From: Paenibacillus sp.
Lineage (GTDB): Bacteria > Bacillota > Bacilli > Paenibacillales > Paenibacillaceae
Length of the DNA stretch: 5,389 nucleotides
Direction: 5' to 3'
Assembly (NCBI GenBank): GCA_029256665.1
Contig: JAQSXN010000331.1
Location: 1 to 5,389, forward strand
Part shown: in pieces, positions 1 to 5,389 of the stretch
Layout: each line of letters opens with the position of its first letter
Position numbering within the stretch: the stretch's first letter is position 1
The notes under the pieces: generated by a model
What the model was told of the DNA's origin: nothing
Databases searched by the model: none
Seen by the model: the letters and a program-made list of their open reading frames with translations, nothing else
Made by a program: the position numbers and the translations under genes

Positions 1-2135
1 TTTTCGAACAAGGTTTCATATTTCCGCACGTCATCCTTTTTCCCGATAACTTCAGCCATGCTCGCCATCAGCTTGGCATCATATGCATAATAAGCATCGC
101 TCATGAGCTGCCGGTCCGTTCCTTGGAAGTTCAACCAGTCCCCGATACTTCCCGTCCCTCTATACGTTTCGCCTGTCTGTTCGTAAATCCAATCCATATG
201 ACGGTTCATTGCCTCATAATTTTTGCTTATGATCGTCATATCCCCGGTCATCTGCCATACCGTCCACGGTACGACAATGCCCGCGTCAGCCCAACCGCCG
301 TTGCCGGCAAAACCTCTGAAGTTCGCGTACCTTCCGCTCGGAGCCGTCGATGTAAACGCGCCGTTCCCATACGTATCTTGATTTTCTGCCAGCATATCCA
401 TCCAATTCTCGAGAAAGAGGGCCGCATCCATATTATATAGAGCGGTATTGGCAAATAACTGCGTATCGCCCGACCAGCCTACGCGTTCGTTTCTTTGCGG
501 ACAATCGCTTGGAATCCACAGATAATTACCGCGTTGCCCCCACATAATATTGTTGTAAAGCTGATTGATATCCGGATGCGACGTTTCAATACTCCCCGTT
601 TCCGGAAGGGCCGACATGGCCACCTTACCCGTCAAACTTTTAATCCGCACGGATTCGCCCCGGGCAATAGCAACTTCAACGTATCTAAACCCATGATAAG
701 TTAAGGTTGGTTGATAGGTTTCCCCCATCGCGGATCCTTTTAACGTATAATAATCCGATGCTTTCGCATTCCGCAAATTCGCAGTGTATATCGAGCCAAC
801 CGGACCGTCTGCGCCATTGCTGTCATCATTCAGTATTTCAGCATAACGAATTCTGATTTGAGTCCCTTGCTTGCCTTGGACCGTAATCCTCGGAATGCCG
901 ACCATATTTTGTCCTAAATCATAGATTGCAACATCACCTGAAGCAATGGTTACAGCACTTCGTTTGGCAACCTCTAAGTCAGAAACGCTTCTAGCATGAT
1001 CGACTTTGACTTCTCCCCTGCTGATTGCGCCAGCTTCATTATTGACAACATCGGTATATACGGTAATTCCTTGAGGGACGCGGTCCAAACCATCGATAAT
1101 CTGCACGGTATGACCATGATACGATGTCACTTTTGCATTCGGGAAGGTGCTTCGATAATCATGCTGCTTGACCTCGCGCCACTGTGTATCGTCAAAACCG
1201 GCTTCCGACCAACCTTCCTTTTCCATCGTTGCATCATACGATTCGCCGTCATAAATATCGTCGGTTCTTACCGGACCGGAGTCCGTCGCCTTCCAGCCGG
1301 AATCGATATCGGTCACGATCGCTTGCGTCGTATGATCTTCATATGTGATCAACAGCTTGCATAATAACCCCAAATCATTCCGCTCATCGTTATAATACAC
1401 CGTTTGTTTTTCGGGAGATGGCGCTTTGGAAATTCGGCCATTCCACCATCCATTTCCTAGCGTAACGGCTAGCGTTGCCACATCGGCTTTTAAGAAAGGG
1501 GTAACATCATACGTCATGTAGTTAATGGTCTGGTCGAAGTTCGTCCATCCCGGAGGCATAAGCTCGTAGATGCAACTGCCATCTTCTTTGACAATCCCAA
1601 GCTTATGCCCGTTGATATAGGCGTCATATACGCCCAAAGCCGAAATATATAATCTGGCTTGCTTGATCGCCCCGTTCAACTTCGTTTCTTTTCTAAACAT
1701 CGGCGCCCCGGAGCTTTTAGGCTGCTTGCCGTCCATCGCGATCCACTTGGCTCCGTCCCAGCCCGTTATCCCATCTGTTGATCTTAATCCCGTTTCAAAA
1801 TAGGCCTCATCGTTTACTTTAACCATTTGACCATTCCGATCCCACACGTTAATCGTCCAGTAATAGCGAGTCGATGGCTGCAAGGTCTTGCCCTTATAGG
1901 CGATCGCTGCCGAATCATTGGAATCGACTTTTCCGCTATTCCACAAATCAGCAGCGTCTTCCGCCAATTTCTCCGGCATGGTTGCTACTAGAATCTGATA
2001 AGCAGATTGCTTCTGTCCGCGTTCGGCGGATTTCATCATCCAACTAAAACGCGGCGCCTCTACATCAATGCCTAGTGGATTGCTTCTATGTTCCACTCTT
2101 AGATTTGTAATCGATACATGGTTGCTCAAATCCAT
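1..2135 (-). CDS. GH78-type alpha-L-rhamnosidase, 3' end cut by the left edge
   Basis: The frame is open from 2135 to the left edge without a stop (711 whole codons). It encodes an enzyme that releases terminal alpha-L-rhamnose with inversion. The domain order follows Bac_rhamnosid proteins. An N-terminal Ig-like domain spans about 1-120 and contains NLRVEHRSNPLGID. A lectin-like beta-sandwich spans about 140-330, with INGHKLG and GNGWWNG (227-233). A second beta domain spans about 380-500, with DLGQN (406-410), RYAE (430-433) and TYHGFRYVEV (479-488). The (alpha/alpha)6 catalytic barrel starts near 505. The family signature DCPQRNERVGWSGD is at 544-557 (bases 465-506); its Glu, E550, is the expected general acid. 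GGWADAGIVVPW (613-624) and GDWL (665-668) also fit. The second catalytic Glu and the C-terminal beta domain would lie beyond the edge; family members are commonly near 900 residues. No signal peptide is seen, so a cytoplasmic role is likely. The ATG at 2135 was taken as start; a TTG at 2129 is possible. G+C is lower than in its neighbours. Confidence 0.93.
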   Translation of the reverse strand, partial: MDLSNHVSITNLRVEHRSNPLGIDVEAPRFSWMMKSAERGQKQSAYQILVATMPEKLAEDAADLWNSGKVDSNDSAAIAYKGKTLQPSTRYYWTINVWDRNGQMVKVNDEAYFETGLRSTDGITGWDGAKWIAMDGKQPKSSGAPMFRKETKLNGAIKQARLYISALGVYDAYINGHKLGIVKEDGSCIYELMPPGWTNFDQTINYMTYDVTPFLKADVATLAVTLGNGWWNGRISKAPSPEKQTVYYNDERNDLGLLCKLLITYEDHTTQAIVTDIDSGWKATDSGPVRTDDIYDGESYDATMEKEGWSEAGFDDTQWREVKQHDYRSTFPNAKVTSYHGHTVQIIDGLDRVPQGITVYTDVVNNEAGAISRGEVKVDHARSVSDLEVAKRSAVTIASGDVAIYDLGQNMVGIPRITVQGKQGTQIRIRYAEILNDDSNGADGPVGSIYTANLRNAKASDYYTLKGSAMGETYQPTLTYHGFRYVEVAIARGESVRIKSLTGKVAMSALPETGSIETSHPDINQLYNNIMWGQRGNYLWIPSDCPQRNERVGWSGDTQLFANTALYNMDAALFLENWMDMLAENQDTYGNGAFTSTAPSGRYANFRGFAGNGGWADAGIVVPWTVWQMTGDMTIISKNYEAMNRHMDWIYEQTGETYRGTGSIGDWLNFQGTDRQLMSDAYYAYDAKLMASMAEVIGKKDDVRKYETLFE
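465..506 (-). other. GH78 catalytic signature (DCPQRNERVGWSGD)
   Basis: This stretch encodes residues 544-557 of the rhamnosidase. Asp544, Glu550 and Asp557 are the conserved acidic positions of the family; the Glu is the proton donor by family knowledge. The position before it is Asn rather than the Asp often seen (QRNER against QRDER), a variation I believe is common and not expected to abolish activity. Confidence 0.85.
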
Positions 2136-2167
2136 TTCCTCCCGCTATGTTTATCTTTGGTGCTTCA
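2136..2167. other. Short intergenic gap between the GH95 and GH78 genes
   Basis: This is the only non-coding DNA in the window, 32 bases long. On the minus strand it starts with a second stop (TGA) directly after the GH95 TAA and ends with the ribosome binding site of the GH78 gene. I see no promoter-like pair of boxes and no terminator hairpin, so the GH78 gene is most simply read from the same transcript as its upstream neighbours. Confidence 0.7.
2138..2143 (-). promoter_or_regulatory. Ribosome binding site of the GH78 gene
   Basis: GGGAGG on the minus strand lies just upstream of the GH78 start. Its distance to the ATG at 2135 is only two bases, which is short, while its distance to the in-frame TTG at 2129 is eight bases, which is ideal. 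An in-frame TAG at 2147-2145 rules out any start further upstream, so one of these two codons must be used. Confidence 0.7.
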
Positions 2168-4417
2168 TTATGAAGATTGAATAACCAACCGGACTCCCGA
2201 CTCGAGCGTGACGCTTTCGCCCGAGCGGAGCTTAAGGCTAATGATCGCCTCGTCCGTCTCGACAACAGCCCCGTCCTTGCGGATCAACGCCCTTCCTCCG
2301 AATGGATTGACGAGACGGATCGTTTCATCGCGTTCGCTGTACACGGTAACGCTCTGCACCTTTCCGCCTGCTTTGCTTCCCGACAGCAGAAACGCTCCCT
2401 CCGCCCGGATGCCCGCGAACGAGGCGTCTTTGAATCGCCGGGACAACCCCGTGAACACCCGGACAGTTCCTCTGACGCATTGCACGTACATTTCCAGTAC
2501 GGCCGCCGCCGCGGCGATGGAAGCCTCCGCCTGCATGGTATCGCCCCCGTTAAACTGGCAGAAGCCTTCATAGTTGGCGTTATGCCTGGTCGCGTAGCTC
2601 GGCATCATGAACACCTCCCTCAGCAGGCGGAGAGAAAGCAGCGCCATATCCGCACGGCCCATCCGGTTGTGCAAGATCGAAGCCCAAGGCATCGACCAGC
2701 CGGCCCATCGCCCCATGCCTTTGTCGATCCATGACTTATAAGCGTTCGAGACGGCTTCTTTCTGCGCGGGATCGTCCATTTGGATGGTGTCGAAGGGAAA
2801 GATGCCGGCCAAATGAGAATGATGGCGGTGCGATTCGGTGAGCGGCTGTCCTTCCCACAGATACAGCTCGAGTCCGGGCTTCGTGCCGAACTCTTGGAAT
2901 TGCCGCGGTCCGGCCGTGTAGGGCGGCAGCTTCTCGCGGATGTCGGTCGCCATGGCTGCGGTATCCGGATCGATTCCGTACTTCTCGTCGAGCTGCAGCA
3001 GCTTTTCGCATAAAAAGCGGACATTGACGAGAAAGAAGGTCGAATTCCGGCCGAGTCCGGCTTGCGACGAGCCGCCGAATTCCGGCGAAACGGTTACCGG
3101 CAGCGAATAGCGCTCCCCTTCGGTCTCCATCATTTCCCTGAAGACACGGAGAGCCTTGCTCATGAACGGATACACTTCGTCCAGCAAGTATGCCTCGTCT
3201 CCGGCGTACCGGGCGTATTGCCACATCATCTGGGCGACCCACGAGGTGTTCGCCTGATCGATCGTCCCTGTCCACATGCCGCCGACCGGACGGCCGCGGT
3301 CGTCCACCGAATGGCCAAGCATATATCCGTCATCGATGCCGACGAAACGTTTGGCGTTCAGCGCCAGCGTCGGCTTCCAGCCATCGATCATGGAGAACAG
3401 CGGCTTCAGGCTGTCCAGCAAATTGGAACCGTATGCCGGCCATAAGCATTGTTGAACGTTAATATTGAAGTGATAGTCGCAGCTCCATGGCGGATTCCGG
3501 TATTCCTCCGCCCAAGGGCCTTGCAGCGTCGGCGCGATCCTGCCCGGCATGGAATTGCCTAACATCCGGTAGATGCCCAAGTAATACAAGCGTTCAATCT
3601 CGGCGTCGGGCAATGAGATATCCGCCGCCTGCCGCCATAATGCCCGCCAGCGCTCTCTTGTTTCTCTTGTTGCGGCGGCATACCCTCCGTCTGAGGGGGA
3701 AACCGAATCCAGCAGCGCGCTTGCCGCTTGTCTTGCCTGCTCCGGATCAACGCCGTATTCCGCGGCGATCGCAAGCGTTCCCCCGCGCTGCCTCATCCTT
3801 ACGGCGCATGCCGGATCCTCCGGCAGCGCCTGCACCCAGCCGTCTTCAATTGCTTCCGGGGCCGGAATCCCGAAGTCGTCGAAGTATGCCTTCGTTTTCT
3901 CGAAGGCATATGACGGTACGGGCGTTATGCTCTCGAACAGCTCTTCGCCGCCCGAGAGCAGCAGCATCGGCTTATCGATCAAAACGGCAAGATCGATAAC
4001 ATGCTCGCGTTCGCCAAGACGGCACACCAACCGGACCTCGCCTTCGTTCATATGCAGGTGAGCCGAAACCAATTCCACGTCCGGCTTCAGCCTCGCTTCG
4101 ATCCGTCCCATCGCAAGCCGCGTCGGCCGTTTCTCCTTGCCGTTCATCAGCGTAGTCGGAAAGAGCTCGCGCGCGCCTTGGAAATCGCCGCTCTCCAGCA
4201 GCGATTTCAAATGGCCGTACGTACAATCGTCCCGCCAGATCGTTCCGCCGCGATGATCCCAATAATCGGCTCGATTAATCGTCATCATAACGGTCTGGTC
4301 CTGGAACCAGATCAGCGCGCCGAACACGCCGTTCGACAACGGAATCCCGTCATGACAATATCCGGTGTCCAGCGTCCATGACACATCGTAAGACGGGCTT
4401 ATCTCAATGGCTTTCAT
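2168..4417 (-). CDS. GH95-type glycosidase, alpha-L-fucosidase-like
   Basis: This complete protein of 749 residues is of usual length for GH95, an inverting family that removes terminal alpha-L-fucose (mainly alpha-1,2) or alpha-L-galactose. Three regions match the family. An N-terminal beta-sandwich spans about 1-265, with IPLSNGVFGALIW at 25-37 matching the family's 'PLGNGRLGA' start. An (alpha/alpha)6 barrel spans about 270-645. A beta C-terminal domain spans about 650-749. Barrel motifs are LQGPW (298-302), PPWSCDYHFNINVQQ (309-323), SPEF (444-447), ESHRHHSHLAGIFP (528-541) and AGWSMPW (572-578). By comparison with Bifidobacterium bifidum AfcA, N318 and N320 match its Asn421 and Asn423, and E446 matches the acid Glu566. 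The partner of Asp766 seems to be E631 (in MQAEAS), a non-standard residue. The N-terminus has no signal peptide, so the enzyme is probably cytoplasmic. The start is the ATG at 4417, backed by a strong ribosome binding site. The gene ends in tandem stops (TAA TGA). The family call is firm; whether the sugar is fucose or galactose is open. Confidence 0.88.
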   Translation of the reverse strand: MKAIEISPSYDVSWTLDTGYCHDGIPLSNGVFGALIWFQDQTVMMTINRADYWDHRGGTIWRDDCTYGHLKSLLESGDFQGARELFPTTLMNGKEKRPTRLAMGRIEARLKPDVELVSAHLHMNEGEVRLVCRLGEREHVIDLAVLIDKPMLLLSGGEELFESITPVPSYAFEKTKAYFDDFGIPAPEAIEDGWVQALPEDPACAVRMRQRGGTLAIAAEYGVDPEQARQAASALLDSVSPSDGGYAAATRETRERWRALWRQAADISLPDAEIERLYYLGIYRMLGNSMPGRIAPTLQGPWAEEYRNPPWSCDYHFNINVQQCLWPAYGSNLLDSLKPLFSMIDGWKPTLALNAKRFVGIDDGYMLGHSVDDRGRPVGGMWTGTIDQANTSWVAQMMWQYARYAGDEAYLLDEVYPFMSKALRVFREMMETEGERYSLPVTVSPEFGGSSQAGLGRNSTFFLVNVRFLCEKLLQLDEKYGIDPDTAAMATDIREKLPPYTAGPRQFQEFGTKPGLELYLWEGQPLTESHRHHSHLAGIFPFDTIQMDDPAQKEAVSNAYKSWIDKGMGRWAGWSMPWASILHNRMGRADMALLSLRLLREVFMMPSYATRHNANYEGFCQFNGGDTMQAEASIAAAAAVLEMYVQCVRGTVRVFTGLSRRFKDASFAGIRAEGAFLLSGSKAGGKVQSVTVYSERDETIRLVNPFGGRALIRKDGAVVETDEAIISLKLRSGESVTLESGVRLVIQSS
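4414..4417 (-). other. ATGA stop/start overlap between glycosidase genes
   Basis: On the minus strand the four bases ATGA contain the ATG start of the GH95 gene (4417-4415) and the TGA stop of the upstream glycosidase gene (4416-4414). Such overlaps normally mark genes on one transcript with coupled translation, which implies roughly linked amounts of the two enzymes. Confidence 0.85.
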
Positions 4418-5388
4418 ACTCCTCCGCCTCCTTCTCGAATCGTTAACTCTCCTCTTCCTTGCCCGCGGCCGACAATCAGCTCTTGCAGGAGCAGGTCAAG
4501 CGGCGGGTTGCAGCCCAGCCGTCCTTCGAGGCGAAGTCCCACAAAGAGCAGCTCGCCGCGACCGTACCGGACCGAGCCGACGACAGGCACCCTGCGTTTG
4601 GGCGCTCCGCCCGATCGGGTCCCGCCTTTCGGCTTCGCGTACGCATAAAGCAGCGGCGACATGGACTCCGAGTGCCACCCGCATCCGGTCAGAGCGTCTA
4701 TCCGGTCCAAGGTTTGGTTATAAAAGAATTGGAAATCGGAAGACCCAAATAGCTCGAGCCGCACATCCGCTTCGTCAAAGGCTAGCGTATACAGGCTGCC
4801 CGTCTTCTCTTGCCGCACGGCGATATCTCCGATGCGCCATTCGGCTTCGCCTCCCTCGTCCGGAACGATGATCGCCCTTGCCCCCGCTTCGATCCTTCCC
4901 GCGATCTCGGTTTCGTGGAGACGAAACGCTTCGGCGGAAGATAAGAAGATCACGTCGAAAGGGAGGCCGGCTTCATAAGTCCGGCAAGGCAAGCCCATTG
5001 CGGCGAGCAGCGCTTCCGCTGCGGTTCCGATCGCTGCCGCATGTACCGCGGCTGCAGGTTCAGGTTCGCCATCTGCGAGCTTAAGGTTATTTGGGAATAC
5101 CTCGATATCGAACCGCTCGCTGTTGACCAGTTCTCCGGAACGATTAAATAGGGAAATGTCGGCTTGGAGCGTGCGGCGTCCATCAACCGTCGGCATGACA
5201 AACGGCACGGAGCCCACATAGGCGGAATTGACACTGCCGATGTCTGCTTCAAGCTCGAAGGAAGCGTAATCCTCGGTTTCGTTCCGAAGAGTCGCGACTA
5301 GCTTCAAGCCTTGATAATCATCGGGCGTATCATTAAGCAGCCAGGCTTCCAGCTCGAGAAGCTCGCCAGCATAAGCGCGCCATCGGTC
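4414..5388 (-). CDS. C-terminal part of a large glycosidase, probably GH2-type (5' end beyond the right edge)
   Basis: The frame is open from the right edge to a TGA at 4416-4414 and gives 324 residues with no start needed inside the window. A TTG at 5307 could be read as a start, but in-frame coding continues upstream of it (RWRAYAGELLELEAWLLND, then TPDDYQG), so the gene is a fragment cut by the window edge. Residues about 1-100 look like an all-beta, immunoglobulin-like module of the kind found near the C-terminus of GH2 proteins: an 'LELEAWLLND' strand, then 'YVGSVPFVMP', then 'LQADISLFNRSGELVNSERFDIEV'-like strands. Residues about 112-310 alternate helices and strands (AAEALLAAMGLP, FDVIFLSSAEA, GARAIIVPDEGG, GRGELLFVGLRLEG), resembling a Rossmann-like or amidotransferase-like accessory domain. 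No catalytic residues can be assigned, since the barrel would lie upstream. It overlaps the GH95 gene by four bases, so the two are probably translated together. The GH2 assignment rests on remembered family resemblance; another multidomain glycosidase family is possible. Confidence 0.55.
   Translation of the reverse strand, partial: DRWRAYAGELLELEAWLLNDTPDDYQGLKLVATLRNETEDYASFELEADIGSVNSAYVGSVPFVMPTVDGRRTLQADISLFNRSGELVNSERFDIEVFPNNLKLADGEPEPAAAVHAAAIGTAAEALLAAMGLPCRTYEAGLPFDVIFLSSAEAFRLHETEIAGRIEAGARAIIVPDEGGEAEWRIGDIAVRQEKTGSLYTLAFDEADVRLELFGSSDFQFFYNQTLDRIDALTGCGWHSESMSPLLYAYAKPKGGTRSGGAPKRRVPVVGSVRYGRGELLFVGLRLEGRLGCNPPLDLLLQELIVGRGQGRGELTIREGGGGV
4427..4433 (-). promoter_or_regulatory. 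Ribosome binding site of the GH95 gene, inside the upstream gene
   Basis: Read on the minus strand, AAGGAGG ends nine bases before the ATG at 4417. A second purine run, GGAGGAG, sits directly before the ATG. Both lie inside the last codons of the upstream gene, where they encode part of its Gly-rich tail. This strong site next to the ATGA overlap supports translational coupling and fixes the start of the GH95 gene. Confidence 0.75.
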
Positions 5389-5389
5389 G

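Noticed and set aside
996..1364. A 122-residue plus-strand open frame opposite the GH78 gene
   Set aside because: It is antisense to residues of the rhamnosidase that match the family, and its composition and lack of motifs suggest chance. The frames at 123-440 and 495-704 are rejected for the same reason.
2163..2175. The inverted repeat CTTCATTATGAAG across the GH95 stop codon, considered as a terminator or operator
   Set aside because: The arms are only 5-6 bases with a 1-3 base centre, low in G+C and without a following T-run on the minus strand. It is mostly coding sequence and is easily explained by chance.
2177..2734. A 185-residue plus-strand open frame opposite the GH95 gene
   Set aside because: It lies entirely antisense to a well-supported conserved gene, has no recognisable domain and is rich in Arg, Pro, Ala and His as expected from reading a GC-rich gene backwards. 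The same holds for the other plus-strand frames at 2208-2573, 3062-3445, 3487-3999, 4001-4381 and 4407-4871.
2620..3275. Alternative minus-strand frames inside the GH95 gene (134 and 179 residues), considered as a sign of a frameshift or nested gene
   Set aside because: The main GH95 frame runs unbroken through this region with family motifs on both sides, so these are out-of-frame readings of the same gene.
5305..5307. TTG at 5307 as the start of a separate 297-residue gene
   Set aside because: The same frame stays open upstream to the window edge with protein-like sequence (RWRAYAGELLELEAWLLND), and no ribosome binding site precedes this TTG, so it is an internal Leu codon of a longer gene.

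Overview
The window is a piece of a carbohydrate-degradation locus. All of its recognisable coding capacity is on the minus strand, so transcription runs from high to low coordinates. Three genes for large sugar-cleaving enzymes lie head to tail with almost no spacing: the 3' part of a large, probably GH2-type, glycosidase gene (4414-5388, entering from the right edge), a complete GH95-type alpha-L-fucosidase-like gene (2168-4417), and the 5' three quarters or so of a GH78-type alpha-L-rhamnosidase gene (1-2135, leaving through the left edge). The first two overlap by four bases (ATGA). The second and third are 32 bases apart. This is the layout of one operon whose promoter and terminator both lie outside the window.

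The host is most likely a Bacillota bacterium of the Paenibacillus/Cohnella kind. This is inferred from the strong purine-rich GGAGG ribosome binding sites, the moderate G+C content and the clustering of plant-glycan glycosidases typical of those genera. No marker gene confirms it.

The two visible N-termini (GH95 and GH78) show no signal peptide. The enzymes therefore probably act in the cytoplasm on oligosaccharides already imported by a transporter that is not in this window. The combination of a fucosidase-like enzyme, a rhamnosidase and a further large glycosidase suggests stepwise trimming of a deoxyhexose-rich plant or microbial glycan, for example pectin side chains or a rhamnose- and fucose-bearing glycoside. 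The exact substrate cannot be read from the sequence.

No RNA gene, mobile element, CRISPR array, insertion sequence or long repeat was seen. No stretch above 300 bases lacks a gene; the only non-coding DNA is the 32-base gap at 2136-2167. The most interesting points are the replacement of the expected catalytic Asp by Glu in the GH95 enzyme, the drop in G+C content at the GH78 gene, and the C-terminal add-on domain of the first gene. I see no evidence of a wholly new type of system here.
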